Shown here: piece by piece, positions 26,726 to 34,645 of the stretch
Position numbering within the stretch: the stretch's first letter is position 1
Layout: the number at the start of each line of letters is the position of its first letter
From: Streptomyces griseus
Lineage (GTDB): Bacteria > Actinomycetota > Actinomycetes > Streptomycetales > Streptomycetaceae
Direction of reading: 5' to 3'
DNA length: 64,000 nucleotides
NCBI RefSeq assembly: GCF_001715295.1
Contig: NZ_MDKB01000003.1
Location: 699,954 to 763,953, forward strand
Made by a program: the position numbers and the translations under genes
Notes under the pieces: model-generated
Seen by the model: the letters and a program-made list of their open reading frames with translations, nothing else
Told to the model about the DNA's origin: nothing
The model's database searches: none

Positions 26726-26750
26726 TACCCAGATCGAAGGTGTCTGGGTA
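26726..26750. promoter_or_regulatory. Inverted repeat TACCCAGA-N9-TCTGGGTA upstream of ppdK
   Basis: Perfect 8-bp arms (26726-26733 and 26743-26750) with a 9-base spacer, 50 bp before the ppdK GTG. It has the size of a dimeric regulator operator or a leader-RNA hairpin. A related CATACCCA occurs at 26870-26877. Confidence 0.5.
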
Positions 26751-27178
26751 CGCCCACGTGCGGGTCATGAGGTTCCAACCACCCGTCCGCCAGCAGATCC
26801 AAAGTGACGCGGCGATCAGGGGTCACCACCTCGTTCGTTCACCTCTTGAAGGATTCATGACGCACTGTGCATACCCACGCCCCCTTCCGAGCACGGAGAG
26901 CAGCGATCGCGTCGATCGATCAAAATGCAGACCCCTGGCACCCAGTGCCATCATTTGAGTAATACAGCAACCATAAGGGCGCTCATCTGAGCAAACCCAG
27001 CCTCAAGGGTGGCGAGAATCACTCCGCCCCTTCCGCTCAGATGTCACGATCCGGACGCCCTGCGGCCACATTTCGGTCACTCAGGGGTACACCAGCATGG
27101 GCGGAGCGTGACGATTCGGAGCTGGCGGCGGTAGACCCCCTCGCACACACCGCCGAAACGCAAGCGCGACACGCAAAA

Positions 27179-27200
27179 GTCCCGCTCATATGAGCGGGAC
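27179..27200 (-). terminator. dus terminator
   Basis: GTCCCGCTCAT followed directly by its complement ATGAGCGGGAC, a perfect 22-base palindrome that folds into a hairpin, followed on the minus strand by TTTT. It lies 31 bp past the dus stop. Confidence 0.8.
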
Positions 27201-27230
27201 ATCGTGAGGGCACTCGGTGCCCAGGAGGCC

Positions 27231-28379
27231 TCAGCCGCCCGAGGTGTCCAGTTCCGCCTCGGCACCCACACCCGCGCAGTCGTAGGGGTCCTTGAGCCAG
27301 CCGTCGGGCAGGGCCACCCGGTTGTTGCCGGAAGTGCGCCCGCGGGGGCCGTCCGCCCCCTCCGGCCACGGCTGGGAGAGGTCCAGCTCCCGCAGCTGGC
27401 CGTCCAGCTCCTCCAGCGAGGAGGTGACCGCGAGCTTCCTGCGCATCTCGGAACCCACCGCGAAGCCCTTGAGGTACCAGGCCACGTGTTTGCGGAAGTC
27501 GATCACGCCCCGGCTCTCGTCGCCGATCCACTCCCCCAGCAGCGTCGCGTGCCGCACCATGACGTCGGCGACCTCCCGCAGGGTGGGCGCCTGCCGGGTG
27601 CCCGTCCCCTCGAACGCGCTGACCAGGTCCGCGAAGAGCCAGGGCCGTCCCAGGCAGCCGCGGCCGACGACCACGCCGTCGCAGCCCGTCTCGCGCATCA
27701 TCCGCAGGGCGTCGTCCGCGCACCAGATGTCGCCGTTGCCGAGGACGGGGATCTCGGGCACGTGCTCCTTGAGGCGGGCGATGGCGTCCCAGTCCGCGGT
27801 GCCGCCGTAGTGCTGGGCGGTGGTCCTGCCGTGCAGGGCGACCGCCGTGATGCCTTCCTCGACGGCGATGCGGCCGGCGTCGAGGTACGTCGTGTGGTCG
27901 TCGTCGATGCCCTTGCGCATCTTGATGGTGACCGGGAGATCGCCCGCGTGGGCCACGGCCTCACGGAGGATGGCGCGCAGCAGCGGCCGCTTGTACGGAA
28001 GCGCGGAACCGCCGCCCTTACGGGTCACCTTGGGGACCGGGCAGCCGAAGTTCAGGTCGATGTGGTCGGCGAGGTCCTCGTCCACGATCATGCGGACCGC
28101 CTTGCCGACGGTGACCGGGTCCACTCCGTACAGCTGGATGGAGCGCGGGGTCTCGCTCGCGTCGAAGTGGATGAGCTGCATGGTCTTCTCGTTGCGCTCG
28201 ACCAGCGCCCGGGTGGTGATCATCTCGCTGACGAACAGCCCCTTGCCGCCGGAGAACTCACGGCACAGGGTGCGGAACGGGGCGTTGGTGATGCCGGCCA
28301 TGGGGGCGAGCACGACCGGCGGCCGCACGGCGTGCGGGCCGATCGTGAGCAGCGGGAGAGCGGGGGCGAGCGTGGTCAT
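27231..28379 (-). CDS. dusB: tRNA-dihydrouridine synthase
   Basis: A 382-residue FMN enzyme that reduces uridines in the tRNA D-loop. The barrel starts PPVVLAPMAGITNAPFRTLCREF. The catalytic cysteine is in NFGCPVPKVTRKGGGSAL, and the FMN phosphate-binding GNGDI and GCLGRPWLF stretches are present. The C-terminal helical tRNA-binding domain follows. It belongs to the DusB-like bacterial group; the exact position modified is not known. ATG 28379 is chosen, with GGGGG just upstream, over an ATG six codons earlier. Single gene with its own terminator. Confidence 0.93.
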   Translation of the reverse strand: MTTLAPALPLLTIGPHAVRPPVVLAPMAGITNAPFRTLCREFSGGKGLFVSEMITTRALVERNEKTMQLIHFDASETPRSIQLYGVDPVTVGKAVRMIVDEDLADHIDLNFGCPVPKVTRKGGGSALPYKRPLLRAILREAVAHAGDLPVTIKMRKGIDDDHTTYLDAGRIAVEEGITAVALHGRTTAQHYGGTADWDAIARLKEHVPEIPVLGNGDIWCADDALRMMRETGCDGVVVGRGCLGRPWLFADLVSAFEGTGTRQAPTLREVADVMVRHATLLGEWIGDESRGVIDFRKHVAWYLKGFAVGSEMRRKLAVTSSLEELDGQLRELDLSQPWPEGADGPRGRTSGNNRVALPDGWLKDPYDCAGVGAEAELDTSGG

Positions 28380-28467
28380 TCCCCCATTGTCGCGCACCCC
28401 GGCCGCAGCCCGGTCGGCGAGCGGCCTCCGGAGGACAGCGGCCCCCGGCCGGGACGCCGGCCCCGGG

Positions 28468-28825
28468 TCAGGCGCGGTCCCGGGCGAGCGCCGACTCCGT
28501 CAGGCGCTCCACCCCCCGGCGGGACTCTTCGTCGGCGGGGACGTACGACACCAGGCGCGGGCCCGTCGAGGGGCCGAGCCACAGGTCGGTGTGGTCGAGC
28601 CGGAGCAGCCCCACCTCGGCGTTACGGAAGAGTTTGGTCCCGTTGGCGGGGCCCACGACCGCGTGCCGGGCCCAGACCTCACGGAACTCCGGCGAGGCCG
28701 CTTCCAGACGGGCCAGGAGCGTCTTCCACGCGGGCTCGGCCAGGTGCTCCGCCATGGCGCCGCGGAACTTCGCCGCCATCACCCGGTGCGTGCCCGGCAG
28801 GTCGACGAGCGCGGCAGGCCGCTCT
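28468..28825 (-). pseudogene. XRE-type regulator, MmyB-like C-terminal fragment
   Basis: About 115 residues matching the MmyB-like ligand-binding domain of large XRE regulators: DLPGTHRVMAAKFRGAMAEHL, FREVWARHAVV, KLFRNAEVGLLRLDHTDLWL and RLVSYVPADEESRRGVERL. The N-terminal helix-turn-helix is absent. Upstream of DLPG the frame enters the antisense of an MFS fragment. A short product from ATG 28779 is possible but would lack DNA binding. The join is near 28815-28825. Confidence 0.78.
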
Positions 28826-28979
28826 GGCGCTGGGCGTCGCGACGCTCGGCACGCTGTTCCTGTCGCTGGCGTCGGGGCAGGGGATGCGGGACGCCCTGGC
28901 CGTGACGCTGCTGGTGCAGCTGGCGGCCGTCGTGCTGACGACCCTGCTGAGCCTGCGGCTGCCCCGCTCGGTGGGATGA
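28815..28979 (+). pseudogene. MFS transporter, C-terminal fragment
   Basis: About 54 residues reading RQAALALGVATLGTLFLSLASG, MRDALAVTLLVQLAAVVLTTLLSLRLP and ending at a TGA. This is the last one or two membrane helices of a 14-helix (DHA2-like) MFS drug exporter. Nothing before it belongs to the transporter. It and the regulator fragment point away from each other, as expected if a deletion removed the 5' parts of a divergent regulator/exporter pair. Confidence 0.75.
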
Positions 28980-29049
28980 GCGGGAAGACGGGCGCGGCCC
29001 GGAACACCGAGGTGGTCCGGGCCGCGCTCGTACGGGTGGTGCGAGGAGG

Positions 29050-29247
29050 TCAGCTCTCGGCCGGTGCGTCCTGCGCCGGTGCGGCCTCGGCGGCCCGCTC
29101 ACGCATCTTGCGTACGAGCTCCTGCTTCTTGTCCTCGGCGGCCTTGCGGTCGGCTGTGCGGGCGGGGCCCGCACCCTGCTGTTCGGCGCGGGACAGCTTC
29201 TTGCGCTGTCCGCCCACACCGAGAAGGTTGTTGCGGCTCTTGGCCAC
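29050..29247 (-). CDS. DUF6243-type small basic protein
   Basis: A 65-residue protein starting MAKSRNNLLGVGGQRKKLSRAEQQG, then a charged helix (about 28-55, ADRKAAEDKKQELVRKMRERAAEA) and an acidic/alanine tail. I recognise it as the actinobacterial DUF6243 family; function unknown. It is highly charged with no membrane segment, so it is probably cytoplasmic, perhaps nucleic-acid or ribosome associated. The GTG start has GGGAG about 8 bases upstream. Confidence 0.78.
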   Translation of the reverse strand: MAKSRNNLLGVGGQRKKLSRAEQQGAGPARTADRKAAEDKKQELVRKMRERAAEAAPAQDAPAES

Positions 29248-29462
29248 GGGGTTCTCCCATTCGTGGTGAGACGTGAGGTCCGACGTGATCGGGGACCGGG
29301 AATCGAATCGATGGGCGACGGGCGTTCGGGCCCGTCGCGCGCTCACTCGTAGATCTGGAAGAACGAATACATACCCAGAAGGTACCCCGCCTGCCGGTGC
29401 GCCTCATCCGGTTTTCCGCCGCCGCCGGTCCCGGCCTCCCCGCCGGCGCGCCGCTCCCCCGC

Positions 29463-29585
29463 TCAGGCCGTCGGGTCGACCGTCGCCCGGTGGGCGTCGG
29501 TCAGGTGCTCCTCGGCCTCCGGCCAGGGCAGGAACTACGCCGCTCCACGCCGGTCGCAGGTGTCGCAGGCCGGCTGCCGCCGCAC
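29463..29585 (-). pseudogene. Possible small CxxC protein with an in-frame stop
   Basis: A GTG at 29585 with a strong GAGGAGG ribosome site opens MRRQPACDTCDRRGAA, then a TAG at 29535. The same frame continues FLPWPEAEEHLTDAHRATVDPTA to a TGA at 29463. The amphipathic, protein-like composition on both sides suggests a roughly 40-residue protein interrupted by one stop codon. A 16-residue product or chance remains possible. Confidence 0.35.
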
Positions 29586-29701
29586 CCCCGGCCTCCTCAC
29601 GTGCACGACGTGTGCACGACCGCGCCGGTCCCGTCTCGTGACCGTGCTCGTGGTCCTGGACGGCATCCCGGCCCCCTGGGGACGGGGTGCGCCCGGTGTG
29701 C

Positions 29702-29741
29702 CCGGAGCCCCCGTTTCCCGGTGGGGAAACGGGGGCTCCGG
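29702..29741 (-). terminator. glyS terminator
   Basis: A perfect 18-bp stem (29702-29719 with 29724-29741; arm core GAGCCCCCGTTTCCC) and a 4-base loop GGTG, 16 bp past the glyS stop on the minus strand. Confidence 0.88.
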
Positions 29742-29756
29742 TACGCGGCGGGGCGG

Positions 29757-31139
29757 TCAGCAGCCCAGCAGGCGGGAGCCGAGGTAGCTCTGGATCTGGT
29801 CCAGGGAGACGCGCTCCTGCTTCATGGTGTCGCGCTCGCGCACGGTCACCGCGTTGTCGTCGAGGGTGTCGAAGTCGACGGTGACGCAGAACGGCGTGCC
29901 GATCTCGTCCTGGCGGCGGTAACGGCGGCCGATGGCGCCCGCGTCGTCGAACTCGATGTTCCAGTTCTGCCGCAGGTCGGCGGCGAGGCCCTTGGCCTTC
30001 GGCGACAGCTGCGGGTTACGGGACAGCGGCAGGACGGCGACCTTGACCGGCGCGAGGCGCGGGTCGAGACGCATCACGGCGCGCTTCTCCATGACGCCCT
30101 TGGCGTTGGGCGCCTCGTCCTCGTTGTAGGCGTCCAGGAGGAAGGCCAGCAGCGAACGGCCGACGCCGGCCGCGGGCTCGATGACGTACGGCGTGTAACG
30201 CTCGCCCTTCTCCTGGTCGAAGTAGGAGAGGTCCGTGCCGGAGGCCTTGGAGTGCGCGGTGAGGTCGTAGTCCGTGCGGTTGGCGACGCCCTCCAGCTCA
30301 CCCCACTCGCTGCCGCCGAAGCGGAAGCGGTACTCGATGTCGGCGGTGCGCTTGGAGTAGTGGGAGAGCTTCTCCTGCGGGTGCTCGAACCACCGCATGT
30401 TCTCCTCGCGCAGGCCGAGACCGGTGTACCAGTTCCAGCGCTGCTCCATCCAGTACTCCTGCCACTGCTCGTCCTCGCCCGGCTTGACGAAGAACTCCAT
30501 CTCCATCTGCTCGAACTCGCGCGTGCGGAAGATGAAGTTGCCCGGAGTGATCTCGTTCCGGAAGGACTTGCCCATCTGCGCGATGCCGAACGGCGGCTTC
30601 TTGCGCGAGGTCTGCTGCACCTGGCCGAAATTGGTGAAGATGCCCTGGGCGGTCTCGGGACGCAGGTAGGCGACCGAGCCGGAGTCCTGGGTCGGGCCGA
30701 GGTGGGTGGAGAGCAGACCCGAGAACTGCTTGGGCTCGGTGAACGTGCCCTTGTTGCCGCAGTTGGGGCAGTTGAGGTCGGCCAGCCCGTTGACGGGCGG
30801 CTTGCCGTGCTTCTCCTCGTACGCCTCCTCCAGGTGGTCGGCGCGGTAGCGCTTGTGGCAGGAGGTGCACTCGGTGAGCGGGTCGGAGAACGTGGCGACG
30901 TGGCCGGAGGCGACCCACACCTCGGGGGCCAGGATGACCGACGAGTCGAGACCGACCACGTCCTCGCGGGAGGTGACCATGTAGCGCCACCACTGGCGCT
31001 TGAGGTTCTCCTTCAGCTCGACGCCCAGCGGCCCGTAGTCCCAGGCGGCCTTCTGGCCACCGTAGATCTCACTGCAGGGATAGACGAAGCCACGGCGCTT
31101 GCTCAGGCTGACGATGGTGTCGATCTTGTCGGCGGCCAC
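29757..31139 (-). CDS. glyS: Glycyl-tRNA synthetase, eukaryotic/archaeal-like dimeric type
   Basis: A 460-residue class II aminoacyl-tRNA synthetase of the alpha2 type. It starts KIDTIVSLSKRRGFVYPCSEIYGGQKAAWDYGP. A zinc-binding pattern is visible (CTSCHKRYRADHL and LNCPNCGNKG). Class II motifs follow: motif 2 in GKSFRNEITPGNFIFRTREFEQMEMEFF, and motif 3 in EPAAGVGRSLLAFLLDAY. The anticodon domain ends the protein. GTG 31139 gives the standard length; upstream GAAGAGAG is a plausible ribosome site. It diverges from znuA across 217 bp. Confidence 0.97.
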   Translation of the reverse strand: MAADKIDTIVSLSKRRGFVYPCSEIYGGQKAAWDYGPLGVELKENLKRQWWRYMVTSREDVVGLDSSVILAPEVWVASGHVATFSDPLTECTSCHKRYRADHLEEAYEEKHGKPPVNGLADLNCPNCGNKGTFTEPKQFSGLLSTHLGPTQDSGSVAYLRPETAQGIFTNFGQVQQTSRKKPPFGIAQMGKSFRNEITPGNFIFRTREFEQMEMEFFVKPGEDEQWQEYWMEQRWNWYTGLGLREENMRWFEHPQEKLSHYSKRTADIEYRFRFGGSEWGELEGVANRTDYDLTAHSKASGTDLSYFDQEKGERYTPYVIEPAAGVGRSLLAFLLDAYNEDEAPNAKGVMEKRAVMRLDPRLAPVKVAVLPLSRNPQLSPKAKGLAADLRQNWNIEFDDAGAIGRRYRRQDEIGTPFCVTVDFDTLDDNAVTVRERDTMKQERVSLDQIQSYLGSRLLGC

Positions 31140-31319
31140 GGTGCTCTCTTCATTACGACGAAACGGGGACAAGGACGGCGCGGAGCGCCGCGGTGGGGGG
31201 TGGTGATCCGAAGACGGGCGGGCGAATACCTCAGATTACCGGCGGGCGCACCCCCCGGATCAAATCGGTGGGGCCGTACCGCCGGCCCCGAACCGTGACC
31301 AGTCATCTCATACGCCTTG

Positions 31320-31349
31320 TTGACAATCGTTTCCACTTTTGTTGAAAAT
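31320..31349 (+). promoter_or_regulatory. znuA promoter (predicted leaderless)
   Basis: A perfect -35 TTGACA (31320-31325), an 18-base spacer and a -10-like GAAAAT (31344-31349). The start point predicted 7-8 bases on falls at the ATG at 31357. There is no Shine-Dalgarno before that ATG, which agrees with leaderless translation. Confidence 0.6.
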
Positions 31350-31357
31350 GACTGTCA
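31321..31357. promoter_or_regulatory. Two Zur boxes
   Basis: Box A is TGACAATCGTTTCCA (31321-31335), 11 of 15 bases against the Streptomyces Zur consensus TGAAAATGATTTTCA. Box B is TGAAAATGACTGTCA (31343-31357), 13 of 15. Together they cover the -35, the -10 and the start point, so zinc-bound Zur should block RNA polymerase directly. Confidence 0.82.
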
Positions 31358-32352
31358 TGAACGTACGCCGCCTCATACCCACCGCCGCCGTCGCCGCCAC
31401 GGCCGCCCTCGGTCTCACCACGCTGACCGCCTGTTCCTCCTCCGACGCGGCCGGCCACGCGGACGGCGGCAAGCTCGAGGTGGTGGCGTCCTTCTACCCG
31501 ATGACGTACCTCGCCGAGGAGATCGGCGGCTCGCACGTCTCCGTCACCACCCTGACCAAGCCCGGCGTGGAGCCGCACGACCTGGAGCTCTCGCCGAGGC
31601 AGATCGGCGGCCTGAGCGACGCCGACTACATCCTCTTCCTCAAGGGCGTCCAGCCCGCCGTCGACGACGCCGTCGGCCAGGCGGGGGTGAAGAACACCGT
31701 GGACGCGGCGGAGCTCACCACGCTGGAGAACCACGGCTCCGAGGTCGACGGCCACGACCACGGGCACGCGGAGGGCGAGGAGCACGGGGACGAAGGGCAC
31801 GGGGACGAAGGGCACGGGAGCGAGGAGGCCGGTCGGGACCCCCACGTCTGGCTGGACCCGGTGAAGTACGCCGAGGTCGCCGAGGGGGTCGGGAAGTCCC
31901 TGGAGAAGGCCGACCCCGACCACGCCGCGGACTACCGCAAGAACACCACCGCCCTGGTCGGCAAGCTCCACGCACTGGACACGGCGTACGAGAACGGGCT
32001 GAAGACCACCGCGACCAGGACGTTCGTCACCACGCACTCAGCCTTCGGCTACCTCGCCGAACGCTACGGCCTCACCCAGGAGGGCATCGCCGGCCTCGAC
32101 CCCGAGACCGAGCCCAGCCCCGCCCGGATCAGCGAGATCCACTCCGTCGCCGAGAAGAACAAGGCCACCACGGTCTTCTTCGAGACGCTCGCCAGCGACC
32201 GCACCGCCAGGACCCTGGCGAAGGACCTCGGCCTGAGGACGGACGTGCTGGATCCCCTGGAGGGAATCACCGGCAAGTCCAAGGGCGCTGACTACATCGA
32301 GGTCATGACGTCCAACCTGACCGCGCTGCAGAAGGCCCTCGGCGCGAAGTGA
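31357..32352 (+). CDS. znuA: Zinc ABC transporter substrate-binding lipoprotein
   Basis: A 331-residue cluster A-I metal-binding lipoprotein. The signal peptide ends in the lipobox LTAC (Cys about 26). The protein has VVASFYPMTYLAEEIGG, the metal ligand His in KPGVEPHDLELSPRQ, a His/Asp/Glu-rich zinc-gathering loop (about 125-155, HDHGHAEGEEHGDEGHG) and PHVWLDPVKYAE with the next ligand. A later His is in TTHSAFGYLAERYGL. The His-rich loop favours zinc over manganese. ATG 31357 is preferred; ATG 31348 is also in frame. First gene of znuACB-zur. Confidence 0.95.
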   Translation: MNVRRLIPTAAVAATAALGLTTLTACSSSDAAGHADGGKLEVVASFYPMTYLAEEIGGSHVSVTTLTKPGVEPHDLELSPRQIGGLSDADYILFLKGVQPAVDDAVGQAGVKNTVDAAELTTLENHGSEVDGHDHGHAEGEEHGDEGHGDEGHGSEEAGRDPHVWLDPVKYAEVAEGVGKSLEKADPDHAADYRKNTTALVGKLHALDTAYENGLKTTATRTFVTTHSAFGYLAERYGLTQEGIAGLDPETEPSPARISEIHSVAEKNKATTVFFETLASDRTARTLAKDLGLRTDVLDPLEGITGKSKGADYIEVMTSNLTALQKALGAK

Positions 32353-32396
32353 CCCCCGCACCGTCCGTACCAGCCGCAGCAGCACCGGAGGCGATC

Positions 32397-33173
32397 GTGA
32401 CCGAGCCCCGTACGTCCGAACCCGTGATCCGCATGCGTGGAGCCACGGCGACGCTCGGCGCGCGCCCCGTACTGCGTGGCGTCGACCTCACCGTCCATGC
32501 CGGGGAGGTCGCGGCGCTGCTCGGCGCCAACGGGTCCGGCAAGTCCACCGCCGTACGCTCCGTCATCGGCCAGGTCCCGCTCACCGGCGGCACCGTCGAG
32601 CTCTTCGGCACCCCGCTGCGGCGCTTCCGCCGGTGGGCCCGCGTCGGGTACGTCCCGCAGCGCACCACCGCCGCCGGAGGCGTCCCCGCCACGGTCCGCG
32701 AGGTCGTCGCCTCCGGCCGGCTGTCCCGCACGAGGCTGCGGCCCCCGGGCCGGGCGGACCGGGCGGCCGTCGAACGGGCCATCGGGCTCGTCGGTCTCAC
32801 CGACCGGGCCGCCGACTCCGTGAACGCCCTCTCCGGCGGCCAGCACCAGCGCGTCCTGATCGCCCGGGCCCTCGCCTCGGAGCCCGAACTGCTGATCATG
32901 GACGAACCGATGGCGGGCGTCGACCTGGCCAGTCAGGAGATCCTCGCCCAGACCCTGCGCGAGCAGGTCGCCGCCGGTACGACGGTGCTGCTCGTCCTGC
33001 ACGAACTCGGCCCGCTGGAACCGCTCATCGACCGGGCGGTCGTGCTGCGCGACGGCTGCGTGACGCACGACGGACCACCCCCCGAGGCCGTGGGCCAGCA
33101 CGCCCTGCCCGGCCACGACCACGTACACCCCCACGCGGCCTCCGAGCCCGCCCGGACGGGACTGCTGACCTGA
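32397..33173 (+). CDS. znuC: Zinc ABC transporter ATP-binding protein
   Basis: A 258-residue ABC ATPase. Walker A is LLGANGSGKST, the Q-loop lies in GYVPQRTT, the signature is ALSGGQHQR, Walker B is LLIMDEPMAGVD and the H-loop is LVLHELG. The C-terminus is histidine-rich (GQHALPGHDHVHPHAA), fitting zinc handling. I prefer GTG 32397, with GGAGG 6 bases upstream. GTG 32349, which overlaps the znuA stop and would allow coupling, is also in frame and would add 16 residues. Confidence 0.94.
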   Translation: MTEPRTSEPVIRMRGATATLGARPVLRGVDLTVHAGEVAALLGANGSGKSTAVRSVIGQVPLTGGTVELFGTPLRRFRRWARVGYVPQRTTAAGGVPATVREVVASGRLSRTRLRPPGRADRAAVERAIGLVGLTDRAADSVNALSGGQHQRVLIARALASEPELLIMDEPMAGVDLASQEILAQTLREQVAAGTTVLLVLHELGPLEPLIDRAVVLRDGCVTHDGPPPEAVGQHALPGHDHVHPHAASEPARTGLLT

Positions 33174-33175
33174 TC

Positions 33176-34069
33176 ATGGAATTCCTCACACCGCCCTTCA
33201 TGCAGCGGGCACTCGTCGCGGCCGTGCTGGTCGGGATCACCGCTCCCGCCATCGGCATCTACCTGGTCCAGCGCCGCCAGGCCCTCATGGGCGACGGCAT
33301 CGGGCACATCGCCATGACCGGCGTCGGTCTCGGCTTCCTGCTCTCCACCAACCCCGTCTGGATGGCCACCCTCGTCGCCGTGGCGGGCTCCGTCGTCATG
33401 GAACTGATCCGCTGGTACGGGCGCACCCGCGGCGACATCGCCCTGGCCATGCTGTTCTACGGCGGCATGGCGGGCGGCGTGATGCTGATCAACCTCTCCG
33501 ACACCGGCTCCAACGCCAACCTCACCTCGTTCCTCTTCGGCTCCCTGTCGACGGTCTCCGAGGAGGACGTCACCGCGATCGTGGTGCTGGCCGCCCTCGT
33601 GGTGCTGGTCACCGTGGGGCTGCGGCGGCAACTGTTCGCGGTCAGCCAGGACGAGGAGTTCGCCCGGGTCACCGGGCTGCCGGTGCGCGCGCTCAACCTG
33701 CTGGTCGCCGTGACGGCGGCGGTCACGGTCACCGTCGCGATGCGGGTCGTCGGCCTGCTGCTCGTCAGCGCGCTCATGGTCGTCCCGGTCGCCGCCGCCC
33801 AGCAGATCTCGAAGTCCTTCCGGGCGACGTTCGTCCTGGCCGTGGTCATCGGCACGGCCGTGACCCTGGCCGGGACGGTGACCTCGTACTACCAGGACGT
33901 ACCACCCGGCGCGACGATCGTGCTGCTGGCCATCGCCGCGTTCGTCGCGCTGACCGCGCTCGCCACACCACTGGCCCGCAGGCGGGCCCGCGCACGCGAG
34001 GAGGACCCGGGGCAGTGCACCCTGGAGGTACCGGCGGCGCGCCCGGCCGGGGACGACGTACGGGTGTGA
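33176..34069 (+). CDS. znuB: Zinc ABC transporter permease
   Basis: A 297-residue ABC-3 family permease with about eight to nine membrane helices. Family-typical segments are QRRQALMGDGIGHIAMTGVGLGFLL near the start and VAMRVVGLLLVSALMVVPVAAAQQI with the coupling region toward the C-terminus. The ATG lies 2 bp after the znuC stop, so the genes are coupled. With ZnuA and ZnuC it forms the high-affinity zinc importer. The C-terminus is a soluble tail of about 35 residues. Confidence 0.95.
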   Translation: MEFLTPPFMQRALVAAVLVGITAPAIGIYLVQRRQALMGDGIGHIAMTGVGLGFLLSTNPVWMATLVAVAGSVVMELIRWYGRTRGDIALAMLFYGGMAGGVMLINLSDTGSNANLTSFLFGSLSTVSEEDVTAIVVLAALVVLVTVGLRRQLFAVSQDEEFARVTGLPVRALNLLVAVTAAVTVTVAMRVVGLLLVSALMVVPVAAAQQISKSFRATFVLAVVIGTAVTLAGTVTSYYQDVPPGATIVLLAIAAFVALTALATPLARRRARAREEDPGQCTLEVPAARPAGDDVRV

Positions 34070-34134
34070 CCGCGATGCGGGAGCGGGCTGGCACAATGGC
34101 CCGACACACGTACGGGCGACACGAGGAGGCAGCT

Positions 34135-34569
34135 GTGGCGACAGCGCCGATCAGTGGCACGAACGCGGCTCCGGTGCGCGGCCGGTCCACCCGGCAGCGG
34201 GCGGCGGTCGCGGCGGCGCTCGACGAGGTGGACGAGTTCCGGAGCGCGCAGGACCTCCACGACGTGCTCAAGCACCGGGGGGACTCGGTCGGGCTGACCA
34301 CCGTCTACCGCACGCTCCAGTCCCTCGCCGACGCGGGCGAGGTCGACGTCCTGCGCACCACGGACGGCGAGGCGGTCTACCGCCGCTGCTCGACGGGTGA
34401 ACACCACCACCACCTGGTGTGCCGGGTCTGCGGCAAGGCGGTCGAGGTGGAGGGCCCGGCCGTGGAGCAGTGGGCCGAGACCATCGCCTCGCAGCACGGC
34501 TACGTGAACGTGGCGCACACCGTGGAGATCTTCGGCACGTGCGCCGACTGCGCGGGCGCGCGGGGATGA
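34135..34569 (+). CDS. zur: Zinc uptake regulator Zur (Fur family)
   Basis: A 144-residue Fur-family repressor. The N-terminal winged helix includes TRQRAAVAAALDEVDEFRSAQDLHDVL and VGLTTVYRTLQSLADAGEVD. The metal domain has HHHHLVCRVCGKAVEVEGP and a final CADC, giving the two CxxC pairs of the structural zinc site. I take it as Zur, not Fur or Nur, because it ends the znuACB operon and the Zur boxes lie upstream. GTG 34135 is supported by GAGGAGG 5 bases upstream. Confidence 0.95.
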   Translation: MATAPISGTNAAPVRGRSTRQRAAVAAALDEVDEFRSAQDLHDVLKHRGDSVGLTTVYRTLQSLADAGEVDVLRTTDGEAVYRRCSTGEHHHHLVCRVCGKAVEVEGPAVEQWAETIASQHGYVNVAHTVEIFGTCADCAGARG

Positions 34570-34574
34570 CGCCC

Positions 34575-34617
34575 CCGGGGGCTCGGCCCCCGGAAGCCCC
34601 CGGCGTCGCCCGGGGGC
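34575..34617. terminator. Bidirectional terminator between zur and uppS
   Basis: Two adjacent GC hairpins: CCGGGGG-N5-CCCCCGG (34575-34593) and GCCCCCGG-N6-CCGGGGGC (34596-34617). They lie between the convergent zur and uppS stops. Confidence 0.7.
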
Positions 34618-34645
34618 CCCGCACACCCCCGGGCGCCACCCCGCC

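Larger units (their letters stand above)
26677..27230. other. 554-bp gap between ppdK and dus, ppdK control region
   Basis: No gene is supported. The DNA is clearly less GC-rich than its surroundings, especially 26920-27000. It carries a TACCCAGA inverted repeat close to ppdK, a GCTCA-TC-TGAGC palindrome (26981-26992) and the dus terminator (27179-27200). This is where the ppdK promoter must lie; I did not find a clear -35/-10 pair. Confidence 0.6.
29248..29756. other. 509-bp gap between DUF6243 gene and glyS
   Basis: Contains upstream DNA of the DUF6243 gene with a ten-codon reading frame (29343-29372, minus, MYSFFQIYE) that could be a leader or chance, a degraded small zinc-finger-like frame (29463-29585, minus) and the glyS terminator (29702-29741). 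Otherwise no gene. Confidence 0.5.

Noticed and set aside
27077..27271. A 64-residue minus-strand frame between ppdK and dus
   Set aside because: It runs through the dus terminator and the end of dus in another frame. No ribosome site or family resemblance.
31339..31347. Upstream TTG start for znuA
   Set aside because: It lies inside the promoter and Zur boxes, and would place coding sequence upstream of the predicted transcript start.
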